DNA from: Terfezia claveryi
Taxonomy: Eukaryota > Ascomycota > Pezizomycetes > Pezizales > Pezizaceae
Direction: 5' to 3'
DNA: 64,000 nucleotides
Assembly: GCA_015179025.1 (NCBI GenBank)
Contig: WHUX01000008.1
Location: forward strand, 434,001-498,000
Shown: positions 39,501 through 51,916 of the stretch, in pieces
Layout of the letters: the number at the start of each line of letters is the position of its first letter
Numbering within the stretch: position 1 is the first letter of the stretch
The notes under the pieces: generated by a model
What the model saw: the letters and a program-made list of their open reading frames with translations, nothing else
The model's database searches: none
What the model was told of the DNA's origin: nothing
Translations under genes and position numbers: made by a program

Positions 39501-40235
39501 AGGTGGCTTCTCCAAAAACACCTAGGGAGGCGTATAATCAGCGTACGTCCCTCAACATTTTTGCAATGGAGGCCCCACCACCCATCACCCCGAACGAACC
39601 TACCCTGAACAATATAGCTCAGCACTTCCAACGCTCTGACTCTCTTCCCTTGGTCGATAGTCTCCAGAGAGTCGACAAATCGGACCACGAATTTCAGTCT
39701 CCTCTCAGGGTCGGCATCTCTCCATCTCATTACCTCTGCACCAATTCTTGGTCGTGACTTCTTCCCACTGATTTTCGTGCCCATGCAAAACTCCTTCCAC
39801 TGAGTATTGAACCCCTCCCTCGCTGCAAAAATCAAATCCATCTCTGCACGATCATAGCTGAAGAAGTCATTGAGCTCTTTGGGAAGAATGTCAGTGTCCG
39901 TATAGGCAAATGCATACTCCGGCGCCTTTAACGAGCAGCAACATTAGCCTCTGCTATATCAAGCAGCAGCTCTCAACGATGGCAGCTGCAAGGCATACCT
40001 TTACTTTTACCCCTTCGCTAACCAGCTTCTTCAGCTGTCCCAGGCTCAAGCTGTCTTGGGTGGTCAGAGGTCCGGTATCTGCGGTATTGTTAAGAGGCTG
40101 TTGTTGGTGTATGGGCCCTGTGTCAATCCTTAACGCCAGGCTATTCGCATTCATCGGGTTGCCAAACTGTGGTGTATCCTGTCGTCCGCCAATTCCATTT
40201 GGTTGGTTCACACCATTTGTTACGGTTCTCCCCAT
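36553..40235 (-). CDS. FAR11: STRIPAK complex subunit Far11/HAM-2/PRO22 (STRIP1/2)
   Basis: Scaffold subunit of the striatin-interacting phosphatase and kinase complex, which controls cell fusion and fruiting-body development in filamentous fungi. Eight exons (39999-40235, 39604-39925, 39411-39521, 38748-39314, 38121-38686, 37797-38064, 37612-37741, 36553-37564) close in frame at 1070 residues. Recognisable stretches are DILPKELNDFFSYDRAEMDL (N1221-type domain), HPPSDQQLLDLKELRHSILI, LKFEYMTQLLLDTSYLPLML (DUF3402-type), SWRNFFTVVNYLRIMQKI and GQVPYCGRKWRQGNMKVI. Two low-complexity linkers (Ser/Gly/Pro) sit in the middle and near the C-terminus. Introns are 47-96 nt. It is divergent from AIM32, 389 bases apart. 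Confidence 0.92.
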
Positions 40236-40624
40236 TTATTGGGAAGGGTGATGCAATCGAGGTAAGCAAGCTTTTATCACCACAGAATGTTCCTGGATCT
40301 TTTTCTTATCTGTATAACTGGTAGGGGTTCTGAAGTGTGTTTGGCCGTTCTGAAGCGGTAGCAGCGATGTGGATAATTTGTATTCGGGCACGAGACTAAC
40401 AGTAGCAGGACCCATTATCTTGCATACCCCAGCTCCAACTGGCTTGCTGACTAAAACTTGGACACCATCGTCATTAGTAATGGCTAAGTCATCACCCTAG
40501 TGCCAATTCCAATATTCTTTCTTTTAGGTAGATTTTTAGTGTGCATAAGTATATTTTTCACTGAATACTACATACTCTACTTCGCTCACCTGTGAGCTGA
40601 GAATGAAGTCTCAGATCAGATAAG
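40236..40624. promoter_or_regulatory. divergent promoter region FAR11/AIM32
   Basis: 389 bases lie between divergent starts, so both promoters must lie here. I recognise no defined site. Confidence 0.4.
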
Positions 40625-41635
40625 ATGTTACCTTGCCTACCCTGTCTTCCCCTTCCACTACACTACCTCCTCTACAAAGTCAAAATATTTACATCCTCAG
40701 CAGCAATTCTTTCACACCGACGTATTTCTACAGCCCCAGCAGAAGGCCCTGCATCACAAGGAAAATGCGATTGCATAGATATATCGCAGCTGGATATCGA
40801 CCGGGAAACTCCCTTGAAAGGCACAATAGCTGTTTATAATACCCATGTTTTGGCTTCTACTGGGAAAAGCGACTGGAACAGCAAAATCGAGCTGGAGGAT
40901 GGATTAGTAGCAGATTTAAAGAGAGTACTCGGAAGAGCAGGATTGGGAAAGGGATTTAATGATTTAAGGGATGTAGGTGATGTTGCTGATCTATCACAAC
41001 TGTGCAGTTTATTAATGGAGAGTAAACAGCCTAACAATGTCATTTTGACTACGAATTCTTCCTATCCATCTTCTCCATCTGTCTCCCAACACGGAAGCTA
41101 TAGTTCTGCTTATGTTTTTCCGCAAAACATATACCTCCCTGTGGTCCCTCATTCATCTTCCCCGACATCGACATCAGCGGCACATGTGCAGTTTATACGA
41201 ACATACCTGCTCCCAGCTACAAGTACCTTTGTCCATGCTGCTGGATTGCCGCATGGGCCTCGCAAAGTACATGAAACTCATGTTCTCATATGCACCCACA
41301 ATTCTCGAGACACCCGTTGTGGTATAATTGGGCCAATGCTAAGCCAATTGTTCACCGCTTATCTTTCATCAAAAGGACTACTTCATCCCGAGGATCCTGA
41401 TATCAGCGTGCGTGGTAAAGTTCGCGTTGGGAATATAAGTCATATTGGTGGCCATAAATTTGCAGGAAATGTAATTGTTTATCTACCTCCGGAAAAAGAC
41501 AACTGGAATCAAGGCGGAAAGGGAATCTGGTATGGCAGAGTTGGAGGACAGCCCGATGTAGAAAGAATTGTCAACGAGACAGTTCTCGGAGGCAAAATAA
41601 TACAAGAACTCCTTCGTGGAGGGATAGGAATATAG
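40625..41635 (+). CDS. AIM32: Aim32-like thioredoxin-fold ferredoxin protein
   Basis: An intronless frame of 336 residues. Aim32 family proteins have a thioredoxin-like [2Fe-2S] ferredoxin fold and in yeast act in mitochondrial redox quality control. The cluster ligand region appears as CDCIDI near residue 48, CTHNSRDTRCGIIGP near 225, and HIGGHKFAGNVIVYLP near 275. These match the family's Cys and HxGGH pattern. The hydrophobic, Arg-containing N-terminus with acids absent for about 40 residues is compatible with mitochondrial import. The length is close to yeast Aim32 (311 residues). Confidence 0.9.
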   Translation: MLPCLPCLPLPLHYLLYKVKIFTSSAAILSHRRISTAPAEGPASQGKCDCIDISQLDIDRETPLKGTIAVYNTHVLASTGKSDWNSKIELEDGLVADLKRVLGRAGLGKGFNDLRDVGDVADLSQLCSLLMESKQPNNVILTTNSSYPSSPSVSQHGSYSSAYVFPQNIYLPVVPHSSSPTSTSAAHVQFIRTYLLPATSTFVHAAGLPHGPRKVHETHVLICTHNSRDTRCGIIGPMLSQLFTAYLSSKGLLHPEDPDISVRGKVRVGNISHIGGHKFAGNVIVYLPPEKDNWNQGGKGIWYGRVGGQPDVERIVNETVLGGKIIQELLRGGIGI

Positions 41636-42717
41636 AGAATTGATTTTGGGAGTCATGGGGAAATTATATCACGTGATAATCGAAGTTAATATCTATAATG
41701 AGATCCTCTATATCCGCAAATACCTATTCTCTAGTTTCATTTTCCGGTTGGTTCAGACATGATGAGGATTTGAGCGAGCTGTAGTATGGTCAAGGCTGGT
41801 CGCTCTGTTATGTGCAGTCGTTTTGCTAGTCTGGTTGGCACTCGTTTTGCATTAATTGGTGTTGTCTATTTAGGAAATCAACACACCAAATGGTCGCTTG
41901 GCACCAATACAACAACTAACACCAAAAGAGTACTCAGTATATGCTAATCAATCATCGAAACATGTATGGTTTCAACTGCAATCCAGCGGTTCAAGTGTAT
42001 ACAACCTATCACCACTACTCAAAGATTTCGGGTAACTGATCCAGAATACCCTTGTTGAAACCAAGCTATCCGTTGGGTCGCCCAATTTTGCGCATAGGTG
42101 ATATACGGCGTTGCAAATCCTCTCGGAATTTTCCTTGCACAATATTGCTTCATAACTTGCGGAATACGGCCACTACAATTCATTGGCCATAAGCTCATGC
42201 GTAACACCAACCTGCATATACCCCAAACAAACACTTTTCGTCATTGTGTATGAGTGTTGGTCAGTGCTTTGAACATGACAGGGCGAGAGTAGGTTTTGGT
42301 TGTTCCCGTGCCGGTTTAGGTTTTTCTTGATACCAATCAAGCGGGCACCCTATTTCAATTGCGGTGGGTAAATTTCTGTCAGTCATGGATAGGCTTTGCC
42401 TGGCAGTAATGGCTAGCCTGTGGGCCGATAAAGTGTCGGATTAACGGAGGGGAATTCAATGTGGGATATGTTCTAGTTATTTGATTCCTCTCGCACCCGA
42501 CGAGAATGCGGGACCTACTGCACCTCGAGAAAGATATGTACATGTGGGCTTCACCGGCTAGACTCATTCATTACATGCCTCCGCTTCTTATTGTTTTGAT
42601 GTTTGTTTTTGTTTTTGTCTGAGCTCACCTTGCGCATATGTGTGTTGTTATATGAGCATCTGGAACACTCTTTATATTCACCGAGCTACCTGTGGTAGTT
42701 TTCACCATACACTCATT
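41636..42717. other. intergenic region AIM32 to seven-helix gene
   Basis: Contains one clean element insertion at 41827. On the minus strand at about 42019-42234 there is an open frame of about 70 codons starting with GTG, with balanced composition but no recognisable domain. It may be chance. The remaining sequence shows nothing I can name. Confidence 0.5.
41827..41841 (-). mobile_element. 15-bp element with perfect 9-bp duplication
   Basis: TAGTCTGGTTGGCAC, flanked on both sides by TCGTTTTGC (41818-41826 and 41842-41850). It is the cleanest example of the family: the 15-mer alone, nothing else, between two identical nonamers. Confidence 0.8.
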
Positions 42718-44510
42718 ATGGATACCTCAGCCTTCAATATAGTCCCGTCACCTGGCCCCGGAATGAACAATGGAGTCGAACAAGCTGCTACAAATTCAGA
42801 CACAGCTCTCGGTGCCAATCTTCATATTGGTACTGTTGTTTGGACTGTGGTAAACTTTGTTCTGGCCTTGCTGTTGGCAGCAAGAATTATATATGTCTCC
42901 TCCAAGCGTCACAAATTGTCATATTCGCAAGGGGAAAATACCAGCCGGCGCGGAAATTCTCTGGCAAACATCTTCAAGAAGAAACAGGAGGATATACCGT
43001 CTTGGATGAGCTTCAAAATCGGTACGGAAGACGTGTTTCCACTTCTTCTGGTGACTGCGATTGCCATTCAAGAAATCATATTCCTATACGCAGAGATGAG
43101 AGAGATTGATGGCAGAATGGAGATGACGTTTGATTGTCAGAAAGCTACAGAAGCAGTTTGGGCGGGTGCGTTTCAATTTCTTTCTTGACATTTACATGAA
43201 ATGATAATTTGCTGACTTTGCCATCAACATTAGCCATATGGGTCATACCAATTATTATTCTCGTGTTCTCACTGGAATGTCTCGTCAGGTCTTTTGCAAA
43301 AACTGGTTTTCCATCCCGAAGCGGCAAAGCCCTTCTTTTCTGCATTTCAAGCACGGCTGCGTTGACCGCAATGACCTGCCTATTTTTGAGATTCTCTAAA
43401 ACAGATAATGGTCTTTGTAGTGGCCATATATTACTCTTCGTGAACCAGTATTCCCTTGGTGGGCTGGGATTAGCTGGTGTCTTGATACCCATTTGGGCAG
43501 CAATCCTTATACGCCTCTGGTCAAATATGGAGAACAGCACGGATATCCCAGTCGAGCAGCGGATAGCAGCTATCCAAATTGGTGCTTATACTATCATCGG
43601 TGCTCTGCAAATGGTATGTTGTTCCTGAAATATTTCTCTCACACAGAGAAAGGTATTGACATACGCATAGGCTTTCATCATCCCATATTTCGCAATAGCC
43701 ACTGCTGGTACGGTGAACAAGGCAACCTTGTTTATAGGGGAGATTGCGCTCAATAGTATGGGTGTATTATGCTTCATAGCTCAGCACACTCTCAATAGCT
43801 ATGCACATAACCTCTTACAATCCTCACAGACCGCTAGTGACCTCGAGAAAGCAACTTCGCATTCTAGCGGACCTCCCCCGGAACCCTCTAAAAGAGTTGA
43901 TACCGGATCTACCCCAACGCCCCAGGCAACAATAGTGGATGCAAACAGAGGAACAGACTCTCATAATACCATAGGGCCAACTCCATCACAAAAATCTTTT
44001 ACTTCCCACCTTACGAATCTCCAAATCCAAATCAGCCAGCTCAGACAAAAACTCGTTACCAAATTCGTTACCGTTATGACCTCCCAAAAAGAACCCGCCC
44101 GTTCAAACAGTCCCAGTGTAACCCAACAGTCCTTGGCCAAATCGCAAGCCTCTCTCATCCTCACTCGCACCCGCACCCCCACAACCCCTCAGCCTCGGCC
44201 TCTCCCCAGTCCTACAGTTTCCCCACACACTTCCCCACGAAAGCCAAGACCTCTCCCTCCACTACCATCAATGGGTTTAGCAACAAGTACACCAACCCCC
44301 TCTCGGCCATCCCGCTCAAATGTTCCTTCTCTCTACCATATGGAAGATCTAGCGGTACGAGCGGTTATTATGGGGCCGACCCCACTGAGAGCTGCAACGA
44401 GGAAAGAGAGATCGAGGACGCTCACACCAATATTGGAGAGGCCAGTGCCGCCGCCGATGGAGCCGTCGCAGGCGCCTGAGTGGTATCAACCGAAATTCAA
44501 TTCAGGGTAA
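42718..44510 (+). CDS. fungal seven-helix integral membrane protein, function unknown
   Basis: Three exons (42718-43165, 43234-43613, 43671-44510) give 555 residues. Seven hydrophobic segments can be picked out: VVWTVVNFVLALLLAARIIY, VFPLLLVTAIAIQEIIFLYA, IWVIPIIILVFSLECLV, ALLFCISSTAALTAMTCLFL, LGLAGVLIPIWAAILI, ALQMAFIIPYFAIATAGTV and LFIGEIALNSMGVLCFIA. The last quarter is a Ser/Thr/Pro-rich cytoplasmic-looking tail with several SP/TP sites. The topology resembles a G-protein-coupled receptor, but I recognise no family signature. A transporter-like or purely structural membrane protein is equally possible. I chose the ATG at 42718. An in-frame ATG at 42640 would add 26 residues. Both intron junctions fall within or beside membrane segments and restore them perfectly. 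Confidence 0.75.
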
Positions 44511-45373
44511 GACGCTGGGGGTTTGAGAGTTTGCGTAATGCACATTCTGCATAATTGGAATTAGAGGGTGGAAATGATTTATTTTAGGGAGACGAGGAAG
44601 CATATCATTCCTTATTTTTTTTCCTTTGTACTTGTTGCTCTTTTTTTTGGGGGGAGGGGGATATTAACCACTTACTTTCATTGGTTGTTATATGTATCAT
44701 CCGGTTGCCTTGATTTTTTTGTTTTGTTTGCTATACTGTCCTCCTTGTATATGCTTGTTAATTAAAGTGGGCGGGCATGTCCACATTCAGTTTCTTAACC
44801 AGACTACAGTTTCTTGTAACGTTGTGCTTTCCTCTTTTTTGAATTGGAGCCAGATGGATAGAGTAATGGATATTGATGCTGCAATATATGCCAAGTGTCT
44901 AAGACACGTGTACTGATGTATTTCAACATGAAACATATATGCCTGCCATATTGGAATCCCGCGTGAAAACGAAAACACATTCGCTGAACATTCTCCTCTC
45001 CTACTCTCCTCTTGTGCCATGACCGTCAAAGCATAAAGAACAAATGAAAAATAAATAATCAGAAAGCTTTGTATCTAAGCCCTCAAACAGTACTAAATCA
45101 ATCATTTCATGCTACTTTTGTGTTTTGGAAGATGCACTCCAAACCTAAGAACCCAATACAACCTGGAAATGGTACTACTATAACCACCAAGCCATCCTAC
45201 AGCTAAGCCCAGAACAGAGAGGGAAAAACTCACACCAAGAACCCCATATTACAGGGGGAAAGAACAAAAAGAAATAACTTTTAAACACCCCAGTAACAAC
45301 TAATAAATCAGATAAGCCACCATGATAACAAAATAAAACAATAATCGATTGTCCCAATAAAATCCCAAGTCTC
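44511..45373. other. intergenic region between convergent seven-helix gene and TSC2
   Basis: Converging 3' ends. It includes T- and G-rich sequence around 44620-44660 and one minimal element insertion at 44797. No gene is seen. Confidence 0.6.
44797..44806 (+). mobile_element. 10-bp minimal element with perfect 9-bp duplication
   Basis: AACCAGACTA, the last ten bases of the element, sits exactly between CAGTTTCTT (44788-44796) and CAGTTTCTT (44807-44815). It is the shortest copy with a clear duplication, and it shows that the 3' end is the constant one. Confidence 0.75.
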
Positions 45374-48300
45374 TCAACTCCATCTAGAAAAGTCAAAAGA
45401 ATTCAGAATGCTCTCCACCTCTCCACCGCCATCTTGCTGCAATCCATCCCCATTAAGCGCCGCTGAGCCCCTCGAACTCAGCTCAGATAGAACAGTAGCG
45501 GTACTTATGCGTCTCGAAGTCGTGATCACCGGGCTAGACGACCCTCCTATGGCAGTCGGAAGCGCAGCAGTAGTTAGCCCAGTGGAAAGAGGTGCAGTTG
45601 TACGCTCCCGTAACTTGTTGATTTGCCGGAGGCGATGTCTCCACGTTGAAATATGCTCTCCGCCGCCCTCATTGTGGACATGAGCAAAAACACTTGCATT
45701 GAGAGCAAGATTTCTAACAAATGCAGGCAGGCTCTTCCCAGAGATGACCTTAGTTTCGGCCGCTGGACTAATAGCCGGAATGCCTGGTTTGCATTGAAGC
45801 TCTACTCTGTAAAATTCCTTGTCCACGTCCGAGTAGTTTTTAGTCCGTGTCGTCACACCCCCAGCGCGTGCTTCGGGAGATATGATAATATTGACAAAGT
45901 TGAATTGCGCTGGTATAGTGTCGAAAGCGTACGGGATGCCGGAATTATTGAAAATTATACTTACAAAGTCGTTTCCGATATGTTTTTTCTTCATGGTACA
46001 CTGAGGGTCATAATCAAGGTTCACAGGCATCATTGTCGTCACATGGAAGATGATCTCCGTTACCCTGTCACTCCAAAAGATGGCAAACTCCCCATCAGAG
46101 TTAAACTCCGTGTCGAGACCACCTGTGTTAATCTTGGAGTCTTTTAAGGGTATTAAATTGCCGAGCCCAGTTACGAACTCTGTATAATCAGTGGAACCCA
46201 TAACATTGTGAAGTATTTCTTGTTCTTGACTTTGACCAGCGCCCACATAGACAACTCCAATCTTGTGGAAGTCTACCACTGGCATCATGTCAAAAACATC
46301 CAATGCTAGTTGGGTACGTGAATCATCTGGCAATAAGATTGGCCTGCAGCTTTCAGAGGTTGCCCCAACACTCGCCAAAAGCTGAAGGATAATATGGCTC
46401 GGCATCACAAACGGATATGGCTGGGGCTTGTCTAAGCCTACAGTGACCAGTGTTTGAGTAGTACTTGGATCCGAAGATCTTAGTGCAAGGCGGTATGATG
46501 ATGTACCAGACTGAACAGATCATCAGTGAGTACGTACACTGCAAAGAATTAGGGATAAATTGCTACTTACGGGTTTCCTGACTGTAAGCTCTGCATCCCC
46601 TGTTAGAGTATTCATCCTTACGGATATAATGGACATCCCATTCAACCAGTTCCGGGTTTGAATGTAAGCACTGTCTTTAAAACTGGTACGGACACCAGAG
46701 GGTTTGGCTTCGGAATCTGAATACGTGAACCGTTGCAGCATGTCTATACAGGCTTGACTTTGCTCGTCAATATAATCTTTACTGTTGGTATTGTCCCCTA
46801 GTACCAATCCTCTTGTAATCCATGGGACATATTTGGCCCGTTCACAGAGCTTTAGAGACAAGAACCAAGTCGTGAGAACATTGTAAGCCAGTGCCAAAAC
46901 ATATTGCGGGAGCTGTGATTGTTCTGGATGTAGTGCATCTAATGCATCTTTCTGCATCCGTCCAGGATAGCCAGGCCTCTGAATTTGCTGAGTAGTCGTC
47001 TCTTTAGTGTGCTGGATATACCGAAAAGCGATACCAAAGACATTTCGGAAGTCCGGCTCAGTGAAATTGGTGTATAGGTTGGGCAGTCTTGCAAGAGCTG
47101 ACAGAAATTCCAAGATATGTACACTCACAGCTGAGGATGTGATTATTTGTGAGAGTTTTGTGAGTATACCGGAGAGAAACTTGCTGGTGGGCATTGGCAA
47201 TTCATAGCAACATACGGACAAAGCATGTATACATGGCTTGGCTGTTCTCTGCCACGAGTGCAAGCCAAGTTGGAACGCTTTGACGATAGCTTCTTGTTCG
47301 CTCCTAGCAAAGTGTTCGTGGTAACAGATCAATGTCGTGAGCAGGTGAATTAAAACAACAGCTATATCTGCCTTCCTCAGCTCTGGTGGCAAGTCCGTGT
47401 CAGGAATCTTGTTGGTGTGAAGCTGATCGCAGATACAGGCTCTCAAGAGTCTGATATGGGGAGTGCAGTTTCTAAAAGCTGTCTTATTGCTGAGTTGTGA
47501 AGAAAGGTTAACAAGGACATAACTATATATCTCCCAGTCCGTGCCCTTTTGAATTATTGGTATGATGACCTCCATCCATAGCGACATCCTCACGCAGTTC
47601 TTCTTTTGCAAAATCTTCTCGGGAGGTGTGTCCTCATTGAAATGTTCCGCTGGAGGTGGATCTTTGTACGTAACCAAGATTGGGCTCGACTGGTCATTGA
47701 AATGTTCTGGCAAAGGTCGTTTTTCCGGATAACTCCATAAAGTGAGTCTGGGCTGTTTGGCATCTGGTCTCTCGGCTGTACTACGGCTTGGAGTACGGAA
47801 GGGCAGTAATGGCTGAGAGACTGAGCTACTTCTGTTTGGCTGCGAATTCGATTGTGTATCTTGCTCTTTCTGAACAGCCGCATTTCCCTCCTTACCCTCA
47901 GCTTTGGTGAGTCGACCGAGGAAATTGGCCATACTTTCGGATTCTGTAGATTCGACAAGTAGTATAGCGTTCTCTGCATCACTCCTTATCCGAAATAGCA
48001 ACCTCATTGCGGTCAACCGCGCATCCGTATCGGCAATAACGCAACCTGCGACCTTCACAATCTCAAGAAAAATCCGGGCTGCCTTTCGGGCTGAAGTATG
48101 CATATTTCTAATGAAGATTCTGACTAAGCCTGTCGTGATTATGTTCAAGTGAGAGCCATAGCTATGTGCTTGGGAGGCAATGGAGGGTGCTCGGGTAGTA
48201 TTAAGCATTCGATCTTGCTTCCAGCTAGAGGGATATGCTTGGTCTGGTAACTGCTCTTCAATAGGGATGAAGCCAGCGAGTATGTCAACCACTTTGTCAA

Positions 48301-50101
48301 ACATCGTTTTGTTCCCATCACCTGCTACGTCCACGGCTATCCTGACCAAAGCGTCCAGAACCTTCCCGTCTGTTTCCTCTCTGATGTCATCAAAGATAGA
48401 GAGCACCATACTTTGCACATCATCTTCATCGCACACATCCTTGATCGTTTCATACACATCTTTTACCAGCGTCAGAACACTGATTCGTAGCCTCGAGGGA
48501 CGAATCTTGCTCTTGAAGAACATATTTAGCAATGCCCGTATATTCGAAATCCAGTCTGGGCATGAAGGGTAACAGAGGTGCTCCGTGGCATAATATTCGA
48601 TAACCATGTCCGCCGCGGAGTCTGGTAGATGACCGTGCACACAAGTGAAAAATTCGACTACAGTCTCAGTAAGAGTGGGGTCCTTGTGAGCAATGCACCG
48701 TCCTTCAAGCAGGATAATCATCTGGAGTAACGTGGAAGAGATAGCAGATCCAATGTTGTCTTTATCCCGGGAGCGCGCCGAAGCAGGAAGTGCCGCAGCT
48801 GAAGCTGGGGTATTTGATGTCTCTAGCTTTGTTCCATCGGCACGTTCTGTTGTTCTTTTAGAACACTCAACCAATATTCCAAGCGGAACCGCCCATTCAT
48901 CAAACGAGACATGGTTCATTACTTCTTCGCTATGGAATGTACTAGATATAGCTTTGACAATATCCACATCAAGCCGAGCGTTGTTTGCACTCAGTGCAGC
49001 CCGGAACGACGCCATGACCGCAGAGAACTGGATTGCGGGTAAACCATCTGCCTCATTAGCCAAAAGTAGTCTCTCAAGTAAGTACACCGCGCCACGGAGG
49101 GAGTTATTCGCCCGAGGTGATTTCTTGCTAGGAGCTTCCAAGGTCTCTCGTAAGACAAGAATTGTGTTGTGCGCCATATAAGATCTGCAGAGATTAGCTA
49201 CCGCGCTCCAGGTTGAATCCGATAGTTCCGTTACGGTGGTATAAGCACCGCACAAAACTTCAATGCACTGTGGCAGTGTCTGACGAGGAATATAACCATA
49301 TGTGATCAGGACGTCGATAAATGTCAGGGAATATTGAATGTCGGCGCGGTTGGTGGTTTTTCTGCAAACTGACAGGATTTCCAAAAGCAGTGCATTTACC
49401 TGTCGCTCTTCAAAAGCAGAATGATTGAATTTGACAATATCAGTGACAAACTTCATAAGTTGTGAGAAGTTGAACTCCCCCGCGGATAAGGCAACAGTGG
49501 AGCTATTTTCCCGTTTTCGAACCTGGCGAGCATGACCAGCTTCTTTGAACCATACTCTTATCCATTTTGCCAGCAAACTAAGGATATCCTTTTCAAAGCT
49601 GGTCACATTCTTCCCGCTGTTGGTCAGAGCAACCAACGCAAGTAACTGGTCATCGAAGTCATCCAGGCAGGGGTGAGAGGATATTATCCTATAGTAGTGT
49701 AACCTATCTAGGGATGAGGGCTCAGACTCTTTGATGCATGCTGTCATCAACTTCAGTGCTGCTTGTCGAGCATCAGGTGGATTCTGTGGGTCCAGCATGT
49801 CCTGGGCAGCCAGCCATATCTCTGCCACACTGGAAAGTGCATAATCCGCCACAATTGTCCGGAACTGCGCCGCAGCTGCTATTCGATCGGGTATTGGGCT
49901 TCCTGCTTTGAGCTGAGCAAAGAGTAAATCGTTATTCGGAGGGCCGCCAAAGTATTCTGGACCACTAGCACGAAACCCATGGTTGGCTGCGGTGGCAGCA
50001 GGTGAAGCAGGATGGGACCGGTTCAACCGTCCCAAATTGCGAAGCACACCCGCGATGCCAGTAGGTCCTTTTGTATCTTGTTGGTCACCAGAGTGCGGCA
50101 T
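45374..50101 (-). CDS. TSC2: tuberin homologue, Rap/Ran-GAP domain protein
   Basis: GTPase-activating protein for the Rheb GTPase upstream of TORC1. Two exons (46571-50101, 45374-46510; 60-nt intron) make 1555 residues. The N-terminal 1000 or so residues are helical repeat sequence with the Tuberin-type pattern. The C-terminal Rap-GAP domain is clear: FDMMPVVDFHKIGVVYVG, then DYTEFVTGLGNLIPL, GGLDTEFNSDGEFAIFWSDR and KKKHIGNDFVSIIFNNSG, which carries the catalytic Asn of the 'Asn thumb'. A Ser-rich linker occurs near residue 770. The intron is placed so that RKP continues SGTSSYRLAL in frame. The protein is close in size to S. pombe Tsc2. Its presence separates this fungus from budding yeasts that lost TSC. 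Confidence 0.93.
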
Positions 50102-51538
50102 TTACGTTGCCTACATGGTTCCGAGGAGGGAGTCAGTCGAAGTCTCATACAAAGTACATTGCGTAAATTCCTGAAAACAACCTGCACCAGCCCCACGACC
50201 CACCGCTTGCAAGATCCTAGGGAGGGTGACAAACCAACCTGGCGCCCAGATACAGCTTCCTTGGGGTCAAAACAATTCTTCTGTGCTGACAATCCGGGAT
50301 TTCGCAATTTCACAGGGGCCGATGACAGTTTAGAGAATATGCTTCCTTCTAGAGATGAACTATGAGTGCTCGTCGAAGGAGTCATATAAACATGAAAATA
50401 AGACGGAGTTCCGTAGCGGGGTGACACGGCGAAGGTAAGTGGATCAAACTAGCGATGCGTCTGCGGTGGTCTCGGTGAGCTTGGAATCCTGGGTCTCAAT
50501 ACTCACCACCAGAACTTGGGCAGAGTTTTGCACCGCCAACAAATTGCAAAAGATCGGGGATCGGAGATCGTAAGGTGGAGGAGGGTGCTGATGCCACACT
50601 AAAGAGAGCCTTGAGCTCTAATGCGATGTATTACCGGCAGCCCCGAGGTAGAAGCAAGACGGGCGGGCCAGGACTGTGCTAGGGCTGTCACCACTGTGCA
50701 AGTAGCGGGAGCAGTCTCATGAAGTTCAAAGAAGGGCCTCTCGTGCTCCTAGTATCATGGGGCTGTCGGTAGTCGGGTTGCTGTCAGATGATGGTGCAGA
50801 TGTAGAATGAGGTCGGTGGCAGCTGGATTGGTTTAGAATTGGGAGAAGTGGCGGTAGTTAATATTAAATAAGTTGGTTGGATCCAACCCTTTAGTAAAAA
50901 CTACGAATAAATTCTACGTATGACACCTTTGTGGGGCACATGGGTGCCTGTGTAACATCCTTCAGAACTTTGACTTGTAAGTAACGGCTATGAAGCAGAC
51001 TTTGCTTGTGGGATATGTATAAGTAGCGTTTCTGCCTTTTTCATCCTGGGGGTTACTTGTGGGGATATAAATCATTGGTGGCAAATGGCAAAGAAGCCGT
51101 TTCATTGTTCGATGATCGCCCCTTACAGTCTGTATCGAGGTACCGTACTTGGACTGTAGTGTATATATATATAAGAACTCTGTACATAACATATGAGCAG
51201 GCTCTAGATCTTTTGAATGGGGGATGTACAGTTACATACATACTAAAGAACTTTAGAACTGTTGGAGTCAAGACCCCCCCCACATAGTATACCCCGCTGC
51301 TGGTTGAATCCTTGAAGTCGAGCCAACCCCAAGGCTAACGTTATGTTGAGGTACTTCCTATGCCGCCCCCCCCCCAACCAGTCTGGAGCTGATAGGGGGC
51401 CAGTATGGAAGAAGGCTTTTTACATGTACCGGTATCTCACTGGGCAGTTACTGGTAGCCTGTAGCTTGTGTAGCCCATTGAGATTAGTCTCGGTCCTTTA
51501 AATTTTCCCTTTTGTGGTATGTAACCTAAGCGGATGTT

Positions 51539-51553
51539 GTGCCAACCAGACTA
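51539..51553 (+). mobile_element. 15-mer element, no clear duplication
   Basis: An exact GTGCCAACCAGACTA. The five bases before it (ATGTT) are the same as before the copy at 33565. No abutting repeat is seen (right flank ACTACTTCT). Confidence 0.55.
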
Positions 51554-51901
51554 ACTACTTCTAGGCTGATTGAACTACAAGCTCAACTGGGCACGTAGCA
51601 ACTTCCCCCCCATATCCTCCACTCCTCTGCATATTTGCCACTGAAGCATTCATTCAACAAACCAACCTTGACACCCGGGGCCGTGACTGTTGTGTAGTTT
51701 GCGGTTGTTCCCTATGTATAAGGTTGCGTGGCTCTTTGGGAAAATGGTGCTTGGAATGGAAGCTTTCCCAGGTGTAAGGAATTGGTACTCTCGGGCACGT
51801 GAGGAAACTATGCCTACTTACAGTAGGTAAGCGAGGCAAATCCACTCATGTACTGTTATAATTTCTCTTCGAACCAGAATACTAGGTAGCACCATTGCAT
51901 C

Positions 51902-51916
51902 TAGTCTGGTTGGCAC
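51902..51916 (-). mobile_element. 15-mer element with imperfect 8-bp duplication
   Basis: TAGTCTGGTTGGCAC preceded by ATTGCATC and followed by ATAGCATC (seven of eight positions). Together with the copy at 51539 it makes an inverted pair 378 bp end to end, which may be coincidental. Confidence 0.6.

Noticed and set aside
42019..42234. Small minus-strand open frame of about 70 codons
   Set aside because: Begins with GTG, has no signal peptide or recognisable domain, and no supporting exons.
51376..51388. CCAACCAGTCTGG as a copy of the 15-mer element
   Set aside because: Only the central eight bases or so match. The end ACTA is missing and there are no flanking repeats.
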